From Lasioglossum baleicum (lineage: Eukaryota; Arthropoda; Insecta; Hymenoptera; Halictidae): 64,000 nt of DNA. Of this stretch, positions 1-12,500 are shown one piece after another. Location of the stretch: contig NW_027469298.1 in the NCBI RefSeq assembly GCF_051020765.1, positions 62,001 through 126,000 of the forward strand. The letters run 5' to 3'. The translations under genes and the position numbers were made by a program. Under the pieces are notes generated by a model. It made no database searches. It was given only the letters and a program-made list of their open reading frames with translations, and was not told the DNA's origin. Each line of letters begins with the position of its first letter. Position 1 is the stretch's first letter.

Positions 1-583
1 AATTATTTAATAAACTAACATTATAATTCAATTATAATTACATTCTACTCGACTAAAATAAAATAGAATTAATTATTTATACTTCAAATATAGAATAAGA
101 TTAATTATTTATAATAAATTAATTTTTACCACTCGACTAACATAGTATAAAATTAATTATTTATACCACTAGAATAGTATAAAATTAATTATTAAATACA
201 TATTTCATATAAAATATTATTTGGTAATATATCGATAGATTATGAATCTATAAGCTTTGTAATTAGCTTATTTATATTTTAAATTTAATAAAATTTGTCA
301 ACAGTAGAAAATTTCAATAGAACAAATTTTCATATTATATATGCAATAAAATTAGCTCACCCCAATACTAGTCGAAAATATCAGTAGGTCAAATTTTACA
401 TAATAAAATTTGTGAACAGTAGAAAATTTCAATAGAAGAAATTTTCATATTATATGTGCAATATAATTAGCTCACCACAATACTAGTCGAAAGCATCAAT
501 AGCGCAAATTTTACACATTAAAATTTGTGAACAGTAGAAAATTTCAATGTAACAAATTTTCATATTACATATGCAATAAAATT
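1..583 (+). repeat. AT-rich module A, copy 1 (117-bp tandem units plus core)
   Basis: This is the first of three copies of an AT-rich module; the others are at 14800-15640 (inverted) and 28975-29740. It begins with short repeats built on the phrase ctactcgactaaaatagtat. A core follows, containing atatatcgatagatta (about 226-242). It ends with tandem units of about 117 bp that each contain aaaatttgtcaacagtag, cataataatatgaaaat-type text and agctcaccacaatac. The third unit is cut at about 583, where piggyBac sequence starts. No coding sequence is visible. The order short repeats, core, 117-bp units matches the right-hand copy at 28975, so the orientation is plus. Confidence 0.8.
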
Positions 584-600
584 GCACGAACGCTGCCGCC

Positions 601-619
601 TTACTACGCTACGTAGTAA
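601..619. other. Hairpin near piggyBac left end
   Basis: TTACTACG, CTA, CGTAGTAA forms a perfect 8-bp stem with a 3-base loop, about 18 bases inside the inferred left end of the transposon. Subterminal palindromes are common transposase-binding features, so that role is plausible but inferred. Confidence 0.5.
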
Positions 620-885
620 TATTTCACTGGACCGAAAAGTATAAACAGAAGTTTACTTTATTTCACTGCTTGGTTTGAGGTTTTAGCTGTGAGAATGGGG
701 CACTCAATGCCGATGTATACAAGTTATAAACATAAGATAATGGGGCGGGAAATGCCAGAATGGCCAAAGATCGAACATCAAGAGACGATCAGTCGAAAAA
801 AGCCACGAGAGTGTAAAGGTTCAGTGCAGCAGAGAGAATTCTGTTTTAAATTTTTTGGAAAAGATTTGTTACCTATCAACTAAAA

Positions 886-2493
886 ATGTTGAGGGAACAA
901 AGCGATAGTGACTCATCGAGTGAGATATTAGTACCACGCAAACGTAGGCGTGCAGTACCATTGCCTTCTTCAGGTAGTGACAGTGAATCCGATAGTTCAC
1001 TAAGGGATATCGGAACTAGTGATCCAAACGAGTGGTTTGAACCGCGAGGCAACCAACCAAATATTATATCTTTCACAAGTCCCCATGGTGCCAAACTTTC
1101 TAATGTACAAGTGCGACATTGTAAAAAAGTAGAAGATTTTTATGGGCCTTACGTGACGGAGACCATGTTTGAACATATAGCAGAACAAACAAATATTTAT
1201 GCCGCACAAAGCAGAGTGGACTCCGATCGTTGCAATAAGTGGGTGCCAACAGATAAAAATGAAATAAAGCGGTTTTTTGGACTGATTTTGTGGATGGGAT
1301 TAGTAAAATTGCCATCTTTGAGTCTATATTGGTCCCAGGATCCAATGTTTGGTCACACATTTCCACAAAAAATAATGTGTAGAGATCGCTTTCAAAACCT
1401 CATGAGAATGTTGCATTTTGCTGACAACACAAGAGTTGATGCTTCCAACCGTCTGTCAAAGGTTGAATTTGTTCTAAACGAACTGAACGCAAATTTTAAG
1501 AAATATTATGAACCCACCGAAATGATATGCATCGACGAGTCGATAATACCATTCCGTGGACGGATTGTACTTAGACAGTACATGAAGCAAAAGAGGCACA
1601 GGTATGGGATTAAAATATTTAAATTGTGCTGCAGTAAGAATTATACCTACAGTTATCGCGTCTACACTGGAAAAACATTGGACAAAGAAAATATAACACC
1701 CACAAATGTTGTTCTGAATTTGTGTGAAGATTTGTTTGAAAAAGGCCATACCTTATGTACAGACAATTATTCTACGAGTGTAGATTTAGCAAACAAATTA
1801 ATATCAAAGAATATGCATTTGATTGGTACCCTTCGGCCAAATCGAAAACAAAATCCAAAGGCAGTTGTGACAACCAAACTGAGACGGGGAGAAGTTATTG
1901 CAAAAGAAAACAGGAACGGAATTACCGTCATGAAGTGGAAGGACAAGAGGGATGTTTTAGTTCTTTCAACCAAACATTCTAAAGAAATGGAAAACGTAAC
2001 AACTAGAACAGGGGTTTCCTGAAAACCAAAAATGATTATTGATTACAATAAAGGAAAGACGCCGATTGATCTATCCGATCAGATGAGTTCCTACAGCAGT
2101 CCACTTAGAAGAACATTGAAGTGGTACAGAAAATTAGCCTTCGATCTTCTTTTGAATACTGCTGTTGTGAATGCGATACATATGTATCAAAGTGTAACGG
2201 GGACAAAGATATCAATTACAATGTTCCGGAGAAAATTAGTAGCTGCTCTCGTCCAACATTCACACGAGCAAACTCCAGTTGAGGCCGGTACTAGTAGACG
2301 TATCCACAAACTTCAGGAAAAAGAAGGAAAGACTCATAAAGTGCGAAAATACTGCGCTGAATGTTATAGCACGAATGCAAAAATGCACGGGTGCGACATA
2401 GCGAAGAAAAACACAAAAAAAGTTGTTACCAACTGTAATATGTGCAAATCCCAGCCACATTTTTGTTTACAATGTTTCAATAAACTTCATTAA
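886..2493 (+). pseudogene. piggyBac transposase, single in-frame stop
   Basis: This is a 535-codon frame of a piggyBac-family (DDE_Tnp_1_7) transposase, which moves elements by cut and paste at TTAA. The N-terminus is acidic and Ser-rich (about residues 5-40) with a basic cluster RKRRR that could be a nuclear signal. Catalytic-type Asp residues lie in CIDES (D217), CTDNYSTS (D293) and IIDYNKGKTPIDLSDQ (D386, with D395 and D398). The C-terminus (about 485-530) is the Cys/His-rich zinc-binding tail typical of the family, with CAEC, CNMC and CLQC pairs. The length is near the usual 550-600 residues. One TGA at 2020-2022 (codon 379) splits the frame after the second catalytic Asp; both halves stay in the same frame. 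The product is therefore probably inactive unless the stop is read through or is a base-calling error. The start at 886 is the first ATG that gives the full N-terminus. Confidence 0.9.
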
Positions 2494-2629
2494 ATTTTAA
2501 CTTAAATTTTTTATTGTCATTTATAATTTAACCCTTGACAATGCCGGTCTCATGCACTGATGTCGATCATACAAGTACTTCACAGTCAGTCCCTAGAATC
2601 CACGCTGCATAAACGAAAAATCCATTGCC

Positions 2630-2702
2630 GGCACAGGGACCGGCGCCGCCTGAACGAAAAGTCCACTGCCGGTCCCTAGGGACCGGCGCCGCACACAATG
2701 TG
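2630..2702 (+). repeat. GC-rich subterminal repeats and palindrome, piggyBac right end
   Basis: Two imperfect direct copies of a unit running from cgaaaa-tcca-tgccgg to gaccggcgccgc lie next to the right end. The second copy contains the perfect 20-base palindrome at 2668-2687 (gccggtccct and its complement). The 3' edge is followed directly by TTAA. This is probably the transposase-recognised end region. Confidence 0.6.
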
Positions 2703-5700
2703 TTAAAGTAGTGCGTCAAACATTTTGAGAATGTTACCGCTTGCTACAATGTCAAACGTTTTACCGAAAGCCATATCGTCCGAGAAGCTAACTAACGAAG
2801 TACACCTTCGGGTTCAGAGAAACACATCAGTATACGTTTTAGTGCCGGCACCTTAAATTCAGGTATGAATTACAACATAGAAGGTCCTACCGTTCGTGGA
2901 CGTTACGACCCGCCTTCAGAGTAGGACGGCTAGTTCAATAGCTCCACCAATCGTGTGATTCTGAGAGTCAAATTAGGTAATCCGGGAGTAAATAACCAGA
3001 ACAGTATTGGCAATAGACACTATAATACAAGGTTTGAATATTAATGTTTTCCGTTATACCGATATAGATTGTTACCAATTGCTACAAAGTCAAACGACAT
3101 ACCGAAGACCTTATCCCCCGAAAAACTAACCGTCTCTATCGAGAGTATAACATCATGTTCAGGGAAACAAAGTAGTGTACATCCTAGTGTCGCGGACCCT
3201 AATTTCAGGTATGAGTAGAAAGATAGAGGTTCCAAATGGTTCAAGAACATTACCATCCGCCTTGAGATTCGAAAGGTTACGTCAATAGCTTCACGTATCC
3301 TGTGATTCCGAGTGTGAAACAAGGTATTTCGGGTTTAAATCCACTTAAGAGTATTAGCTATAGACACCTTACATCACGGTATGAATATTAATGTAGGGAG
3401 TCCAACTGTTGGAGAACATTACCAATTTGGATAAAGTCATTCATTTTTCGCAAATCCTTACCATCCGAGAACCCAACACGCTGCAGCGATTGTGTACCTT
3501 AGTTTTTACGAGATCAAATTATTAGACATTTTATCAGAGGGATACGTTATTTTCATGCATATCTAGGAATATCGAGGGCAAACCGTTCGAGGGCGTTACC
3601 ACCATCTGTGTGAAATGAAGGGCTAAGTCAATAGCTTCGTCTCTCCAGTGATTCGTAGAGTCAAGCACGGTATTCCTGGAGTAAATCCGCCAGACATCTT
3701 TGGCATTAGACACCATATTTCAGGCTATGGATATTAAGGTACAGAACCACACCGATGAAGAACGGTACCTATTGGTATATAGTCATACATTTCCCGAAGG
3801 TCTTTCCCTCCGTGATCCTAGCCCCCTGTATCGAGAGCATTACTTCGTGTTCACAGAAGGAAATTATTATGCATTTCAGTCACGGACACGTCAACTTCAT
3901 TCATGAATTACAATATCAAGGTTCAAACCGTTCGAGAATGTTTCCAACTTCGTTGAGATTCGAACGGCCAAGTCAATAGCTTCACCTATCCTGATACCGA
4001 AAGTCAAACCAAGCATACTAGGATTTAATCCGCTGAACAATATTGGTAATAAGCACCTTTATTCACGGTTTGAATATTAAAACAGGCCGCCAAGCCGATG
4101 TAGAATATTAACTATTCGTATAGGGTTAAATATCTTACAGAATGACTTACCCTACGGAAAACTGACCCGCAGTATCGAGAGTATAACAGAGCAATCAGAG
4201 GTAAGAAATAGTATACAATGTAATGACGAGCAACTTTATTTCATGCATGAATAGGAAGATCGAGGGTGAAACATTTCGAGAAGGTTAGCACCTACTGTGA
4301 GAAACAATGGGCTTAGTCAATAGCTTCCCCTTTCCCGTGATTCCGACAGTTTTTCGGAAGCAAATCTTCTGACCAGTACTGGCAAAAAACATCTTAATTC
4401 ACGGTATGAATTTTGAAGGAGAGATTCAATCTGCCGGAGAACGTTACTAATTTGTATATATTGCTTCCTTATACCGAATGTACTACATTCCAAGAACATA
4501 TCACGCAGTAGTGATTGACATGCTTAGTGCTCACGGAAACAAATGAGTAGATGTTTCAGTAGATGGACACCTCAGATTCACATATGAATAGCAAAATCGA
4601 TAGTCAAACTGTTCGAGAACGTTACCACCTTTTTCGTGAAATCGCATATAAAACACAACAGCTTCACCCATCCTGTGGTTCGGAGAGTCCCACTAGGTTT
4701 AACAGGAGTATATCTGCAGAAGGGTGTTGGCGTTGGACACCTTAGTCCTGTGTTTTAATGATAAAGTAGATCATCATTCCGTTTGAGAATGTTACCAGTT
4801 GCTATGAAGTCAAACGTTCTACAGTAGGATGTACCTTCCGCGAACCTCTCCTGCTCCATCCAGAGTATAACTTCGTGTTCCGAGGATCATATTAGTAAAC
4901 GTTTTAGCGACTGTGACCTTAACCTTATGTATAAGTTAGAGGATCGATGGTCAATCCGTTCGAGTACGTTATCACATTTTTTTAGAGTCACACATCTGAG
5001 TCAGTACCTTCACCGATCCTGTTATATCGATAGACAAACCAGGTATTCCGGGAGTAAGACCGCTGTACAATATTGGCAATACATACCTTAATTCACTGTT
5101 TGAACATTAAAATAGAGCGTCAAACCGATTGTAAACGTTACCGATTTATATAAAGCCAAACGTTGTACAGAAGGCCGTAGCATCCGCGAACCTCGCCCTC
5201 CCGTGAAGAGTATAACTTTATGTACAGGGGTCTAATTTTAAACATCTTAGCGACTGGGACCAGAATTTCATTACGAATAAGAAGGTCAAGCGCCAAACCT
5301 TTCGAGATCGTTGCCACCTTCAGTGAAAGACGAATGGCTAAGTCAAAAGCTTCACCTACCCTGCGATTCCGAGAGTCAAGCCAGGTATTCCTGCCGGTAA
5401 TCTGTTGAAGAGTATGGGAAATAAGCACCTTCATTCACGGTTTGAATACTAAAGCAGTCCGTCAAGCCGTTATAGATCATTATCTACTCGCGTAGGGTTA
5501 TTGTCTTACAGAATGCCTTACACTCCGAAAAACTGACCCTCTGTATCGAGACTATAACACAGCTGTCAGACGTACGAACTAGTATACAATTTAGTGACGG
5601 CACCTTGAGTTCATGTATGAATTGGAATATCGCGATTCGAAGCGTTCGCGATCGTTGCCACCTTCTGAGGGAGTCGAACGGCTAAGTCAATAGCTTCACC

Positions 5701-8700
5701 TATCCAGTGATTCGGAGAGTCAAACAGGTGTCCCAGGAGTAAATCTGCTGTACGGCATTGGCAATTGGTACCTCAATTCGCGGAGTGAATATTGAAATAG
5801 AGCGTCACACTGTGAGAGAACATTACTAATTTCTATAAAGCCCAAACGTTTCACCGAATGCCTTACCGTCGGAGTAGCTAACCCGCCATATCTAGAATAT
5901 AGCTACGTCGTCAGGAAAACACACTAGTGTACGACTTAGTGACGGCACCTTAAACTCATGCATGAATTAGATGATCGGGTCTTAAACCGTTCGAGAACGT
6001 TCCAACCATCTTTGGGAGTGGAACGGCTAATTCAGCGGCATCACGCTTCCTGTGATTTCGAGAGACACACCATGTTGTCCGGGAGAAAATTCGCTGAACA
6101 GTATTTGCAACAGACACTTCAATTCACGCTTTCAATAATAAGTCAGGCCCTCAAGCCGTTGTAGAGCAATACTTATTCGTGCAGGGTGAAAGTTCTTACA
6201 GAGCGACTCACCCACCGAAAAACTGACCCACTGTGTCGAGAGTATAATACCGTGTTCAGAGGTATGAATTGGTATAGATTTTAGTGGTGAGCACCGTAAA
6301 TTCATGCATTAATTAGAACATCAAGTTTCAACCCGTTCGAGAACGTCAGCACCTTCTGTGAGATACGAACGGCAATGTCAATAGTATCACGTATCCCGCG
6401 ATTTCGAGTGTCAGTCCGGGAAAACCGAAAGTACGCGCGCTGAAGAGTATTGGCGGTTCGAATATTAATATACGGAGCCCACCCATTGTAGAATGACGCC
6501 AATTGGTATGGGGTCAAACATTTCACCGAAGGCCTAGTCTCCGTGATCCTCACCCGTGTCATCGAACGTATAACATCGCAATCAGACAAGGAAATTAGTA
6601 TACATTCTAGTGTCGCGCAGCTTAATGTCATGCATGATTTCGAAGATCGAGGGTAAATCCGATCGCGAACGTTACCACCTTCCTTGACAATCGAACAGCT
6701 ATATCAATAGCTTCACCCATCTTGTGATTCCGAAGGTCAAACCTGGCATTCTGGGAGACAATCTGCTGTGAAGTATTGGCATCATACACACTATTTATCG
6801 TTATAAATATTAATGATCCGAGTCAAACCGTCGTAGAATGTTACGCATTTGTATACAATCAAACTTTTTGCCAAGGGCCTTACCCTCCGAGAAGATTAGA
6901 CGCCGGATGTAGAGTACAACTTCGTGCTCAGAGAAGCCAAGTAGTATTCATTTTAGCGATGGGCTCCTTAATTTCCTGTATGAATTAGAATGTCCAGTGT
7001 CTAACGGATCGGGAACCAGTCCGCCATGGTTGAGTATCGACAGGTTAAATCAATAGCTTCGCCCTTCGCCTATCCTGGGATAACGAGAGCAAAACCAGGT
7101 ATTCCGGGAGTGAATACGCTGACCAATTTTGGCAATAGACACTTTGGAATACGGTTTGAATATAAGCATAGTGCGTCGAGCCAGTTGAGATAGCTATCAA
7201 TTCCTAGAAAGTAAAACATTTACCGAAAGCTCAACTTTCCGCGAACATCATCCGCGTAGTCGCGAATGTAACTTCGTGTACAGACAAATAAATTGGTATT
7301 GATTTCAGCGACGGACACATTAACGTTATGTATGATTTAGAAGGTAGGTGGCCAAACCAATCAGGAACATTTGCACCCTCCTTGATAGTCAAACGGCTAT
7401 GTCAATAGCTTCAACTATCCTGTGATTCCAAGAGTCAAATCAGGTAATACCGAAGTAAATCCACTGAAGAGTATTGGGAATAGTGTCCTTCTTTCACGGT
7501 ATTAATATTAATGTAGGGAGTTTGACCGTCGGAGAATATTACCAATTCGTGTAGAGTCATACTTTTTTTCGAATACCTAAGCTTCCTAAACCCAATTCTG
7601 CTGCAGCGAGTTTCCAGCTTAATGTTAACAGAAACAAATTAGTTGACATTTTTTGGGACGGACCACACATGTTTGTGTATGACTATCAACGTCGGGACAC
7701 AATGCGTTCGAGAACGTGACCACCTTCCTTGAGATTCGCACGCCTATGTCTGTAGCTCCACCTATCCCGTGATTACTGAGCTGACCAGGAACTCCGGGAG
7801 TAATTTCGATGACAATTACTTGTAACAGACACCTTGATTCTCGGTTTGAATATTAAAGTAGAGCGCCAGACCGTTGTGGAGCGTTACCTAATCGTATAGA
7901 GTCAAACTTTGTACCGCAGGCCGGGCCTTCCGAGAAGCCCATCCACTGTACCGAAAGTATAGCATCGTGTTCATAGAAGCAACATATTATGAATTTTGAG
8001 CCACGTGCACCTCAATGGCATGTATGAATTAAATAATCCAGGGTCAAAACTTTCGAGAACGTTTCCAGCCATCTTCACAGTCGAACGGTTAAGACGACAT
8101 GCACACCTATCCTGCGATTCCGACAGTAAACCAGGCATCCCTGGATTAAATCCGCTGAATAGTATTGCATAAAACGCCTTAATTCACGGTTCGAATATAA
8201 AAGTAGAGCGTCAAACCGTTTGTGAGCGTTTCCAATTGTTATTACGTCAAACGCTTTACTGATTAGCTTACCCTCCGCAAGTCTAACGCGCTCTATCGAG
8301 GGTATGACAAGGTCTTCAGAGGACCAAACGAGTAAACATTTTAGCGTCCTGCACTTTAATTTCATTAATGAAATAGAAGATCAATGTTCAAACAGTTCCG
8401 GAACGTTACCCCCTTTTTTGAGGGACAAATGGCTAAGTGTACAGCTTCACCTATCCTGTAATTCCGAAAGTCCAATCAGGTATTCCACGAGAAAATCTGC
8501 ATTTCAGAATGGGCTTTAGGCACCCTATTTCAAGGTATAAATATTAAAGTAAACAGTCAAACCTATGTAGCACATTACATATTGGTAGAGTGTAGAACCC
8601 TTAAACAAAGTCCATAGCATCCGAGAAGCTATCCGTCTGTATCAGGAGTATAAATGCGTACTCAGTGAAGCCAATTAATATACATTTTAGTGACGTGAAG

Positions 8701-9590
8701 CTAAATTTCAAGCATGAATTAAAAGATCGAACGTCAAACCGCTCGAGAACATTACAGCCTTCGTTGAGAGTCGATCGGCTAAGTCAATGGCTTCACATAT
8801 CCTGCGATTCTGAGAGTCAAGCCAGGTATTCCGGGAGGAAATCCGCTGAACATAATTGACAGTAAACGCATTAGTTTAAGGTTTGAATATAAACGTAGGG
8901 TGCCAATACGTTTGAGAACGTTTCCACTTGTCATAACAACATACAATTTACCTGATACCATACCTTCAGAGAACATAATCCGCTGTATCGAGGGTATTAC
9001 TTCGTGTTCAGAGAAGCAAGTTCACATACATCATGGCGACGGCGACATTAGTATCATGTGTGAATTCGATAACCCAGGGAAAATCGGTTCGAAAGTGTGA
9101 CCACCTTCCATGAGATTGGAACAGCTGGCGGAATTGCTTCTTCGAGGGTCGAACGGACAAGTCAGTAGCTACAACTATCCTGTGACTCCGAGAGAGACAT
9201 CGTGTATTCCAGCAGTAAATACGCTCAACAGTTATGGCAATAGACACCTTAATTCACGCTATGAATATTAAAGTAGAGAGTCAAACCGCGGAAGTATGTA
9301 ACGCATTTGTATAGAGTCAAACTCTTTCCCGACGGCCTAACCTCCAGAGATGCTAATCCGCTGCATCGAGCGTATAACACCGTGTTAAGTGAAACAAATT
9401 ACACAACATTCTAATGGGGGGGGGGGCACCATAACTTCATGTACGAATATGAAGATAGAGCGACAAACCGTTAGAGAACGTTATCACCTTCCTCGAATGT
9501 CACACTCCTAAGTCAATAGCTGCACCTATCCCTGACTCCGAGAGGCAATTCAGGTATTCCTGGAATAAGTGCGCTGAACGGTGTAGGCTT
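2703..9590 (+). repeat. Satellite array block 1, plus orientation, ~345-bp monomers
   Basis: About 20 head-to-tail monomers. The landmark gtcaatagcttcacctatcc recurs near 2932, 3282, 3630, 3973 and 4317, a period of 343-350 bp. Other landmarks in each monomer are gagtaaatccgctgaacag, gaatattaaagtagagcgtc, atcgagagtataacttcgtg and catgtatgaattagaagatc. Each monomer is two homologous halves of about 165-176 bp. By eye, copies differ at perhaps a fifth to a third of positions. An 11-base G run sits at 9416-9426. No gene was found in this block. Confidence 0.92.
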
Positions 9591-12500
9591 AACGGTTGGT
9601 CTCAGTCGGTTTGACGCTTTACGTTTCTATTCATACCGTGAAGTAGAGAGTCTATTGGCAGTACTGTTCAGCGGATTTAATTCAGGAATACATGGATTAA
9701 CTATCCGAATTTCTAGATCAGTGCAGCTATTGAGTCAGCCGTTCGAATCTCATAGAAGGCGGTAACTTTCTCGAATGGTTTGACGCTCGGTCTTCTTATT
9801 CATAATGAAATTATGGCGTCCGTCAATGAAACGATTACAAATTTGTTCTTCTGATCACGAGTTACACTCTGCATGGCGCGGGTGAGGTTCGCGCAAAGTA
9901 ATATCTTCGGTAAAGCATTTGACGTTTGTACCAATTGGTAGCATTCTCAAACGATGTGACGCTGTATTTTAATATTCAAACCGTGAATTAAGGTGTCTAT
10001 TTGCAATACTGAAGAGCACATTTACTCCCGCAATATCTGCTTTGACTCTCGGAATCATACAATAGGTCAAGCCATTGACTCGGCCGTTTAAGTCTCAAAG
10101 AAGTTGGCAAGGTTCACGAAATGTTTGACACTTGATCTTCTCACTCATACGTGAAATTGAGGTTCCCGTTACTCAAGTGCGTACTCATTTGTATCTGTGA
10201 TTACAATTTTATACTCACGATACCGCGGATTAGGTACGCGGAGGGTAAGATCTTCTGTAAAGATTTTGTCATTGTACTAATCGGTAAAGTTCTGCAAAGG
10301 TTAGACTATGTACTTTAATATTCAAACCGTGAATTATAATCTCCACCACCTATAATGTACACCAGATTGATTCCCGGATCATCTGGTTTGACTATCGGAA
10401 TAGCAGGATAGGTGAAGCTATCGACTTAGCCGTTCGTCTCTCAAAGACGGCTGTAACGTTCTCGAACGGTTTCACACATGAACATTCTAATTCATACTTG
10501 ATATTAAGTTCCCCTTCACTAAAATGTATACTAATTTGATCCTCTGAACACGACATTATTCTCTCGATTCAGCTCGTTAGGCTTTTCGGATGGTAAGGCC
10601 GTGTGTAAAAAGTTTGTCTTTATACAAGTTGTTTACGTTATACATAGTTTTTCTCTGTACTTTAATATTCAACCGTGATCTAATGTGGCAAATGTCAATA
10701 CCCTTCAGCGGATTTATTCCTGGAATCCGTGGTTTGATTCTCGGCGTCACAAGATAGGCGAAGTTATAAACATACATGTGCGACATTCAAGTAAGGTGGT
10801 AACGATCTCGAACGCTTTTACACATGATCATGATATTTGTACACATACATGTGGTGTTCCTACGCTAATATGTCTGGTGATTCATTTCCGTGCACATTAA
10901 GCAGGACACACGCTATCACAGGATAGGTGAAGCTAGTCATTAAGCCGTCGGACTCTCAATGAAGGTGGTACCGTTAGTTACCGGTTTGAGCCTCGTTCTC
11001 CTAATTCGTACATTAAGTTAAGCTGCCATCCCTAATGTGTTTACTAATATACTTCTCTCAACAGGAAGTTATGCTCTCGATAGCGCAGGTCCGCTTCTCG
11101 GAAGGTAATGCTTTCGGTAGGAAGTATGACTGCATACCAGTAGGTAACGTTCAACAACGGTTTGACTGTGTACTTTAATATTCATACCGTGAATTGAGGT
11201 ACTTATGGCCAATGCTGTTCAGTGAATTAACACCATCATTTACTCTCGGAATAACAGGATAGGAGAAGCTATTGACTTAGGCGTTCGTCTCTCAAAGAAG
11301 TTTGAATCGTCCTACAACGGATCGGCCTTCGATCTTCTAATTCATACGTGAAATAAGGGCGACCGTCACGAATGTGTGTACCAATTTGTTCACAGGCGCA
11401 GGAAGTGATACTATCGATACAGTGGGTTGGGATCGCGGAAGGTAAGACCATCGGTAAAAAGTTTGACTATGTAACAATAGGTAACATTGTACATCGGTTT
11501 GACTCCATTCTTTAATACTTATACTGCCAATTAGGGTGACTGTTACCAATACTGTACAGAGAATTTACTACAGATATATCCGTCTAGACCTCAGAATCGC
11601 AGGACAGGTGAAACAGACTTAACCTTTCGGTACTCAAAGAAGGTGGTAATGATCTCGAACGGTTTGACTCTCCATTTTACTACTCATACACGAAAATATC
11701 GTGTCCGTCTGCTAAAGTTTCGACTATTTTGCGTCTGTGAACATTAAGCTAGGCACCCGCTAGAGAGGGATAGGTTCCCCTAACGTTAGTATTCGGTTGA
11801 CGGAATGACTTTATTCTAATTGGTAATTTACACCGTCCGTCTGACACCCTACATTATTATTCAAACCGTGAACATAGGTGTCAATTGCCAATATTTGTTC
11901 GGCGGATTTACTCCCATATTACAGAATCTAATTCACGGAATAACAGGATAGCTCAAGCTATTGACCTACCCTTCCGGACACCAAAGAATGCGGTAACGTT
12001 CTCGAAATTGTTGACAGCCGCTATCCTAATTCAAACATGAAGTTAAGGCGTCCGTCTCCGAAATGGAGACTTATTTCGTGTACTGAAGTCGAACTTATAC
12101 TCTAGATGAAGCCACTGAGGATCGCGGAAGGTACGGCTATCGGTAAAACGTTTGACTTTATACCAACTGGTGATGTTCTAAGGCGATTTGTCGCTCTGCG
12201 TTAATATTCAAAACCGGAAATGTGGAGTCAATTTCGAAAACTGTTCAGGCGGACTTACTCCCGGAATAGCTGGCTTGATGCTCGGAATCTCAGGATAGAT
12301 GAAGCTATTGACGTATCCGATTGCCTCTCACACATGGTGGCAACGTTCTCGAGCGGATTGACCCTCGTCTTTCTAACTGATACATGAAGTTGAGGTGCCG
12401 AACACTGAAATGATGACCAATTTCTTTCTCGGAACACGAAGATATACTCTCGAAACGGCGGATTATCTTTCCCAAAGGTAAGGCCATTGGTAAAATATTT

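Larger units (their letters stand above)
584..2702 (+). mobile_element. piggyBac-like DNA transposon
   Basis: The element holds one transposase frame (886-2493) between non-coding ends that are much richer in GC than the neighbouring A module. The right end is followed by TTAA (2703-2706), the piggyBac target site, which falls on the satellite phrase attaaagtagagcg. The right end has two imperfect copies of a GC-rich unit of about 37 bp and a perfect 20-bp palindrome at 2668-2687. The left end starts abruptly after module A and has an 8-bp-stem hairpin at 601-619, but no TTAA is visible there. The two ends are not obviously good inverted repeats. The left boundary is inferred from where A homology stops. 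Confidence 0.8.

Noticed and set aside
689..883. 64-codon frame just upstream of the transposase
   Set aside because: It ends right before the transposase start in another frame, has no recognisable domain, and lies in the transposon's 5' non-coding region.
2703..9590. Many open frames of 60-130 codons across the satellite, with recurring peptide phrases such as CIESITSC and FMYELE
   Set aside because: The monomer length is close to a multiple of three and the consensus has few stops in one frame, so similar short frames recur by repetition. They lack shared starts, are broken in most copies, and occur on both strands. They are not genes.
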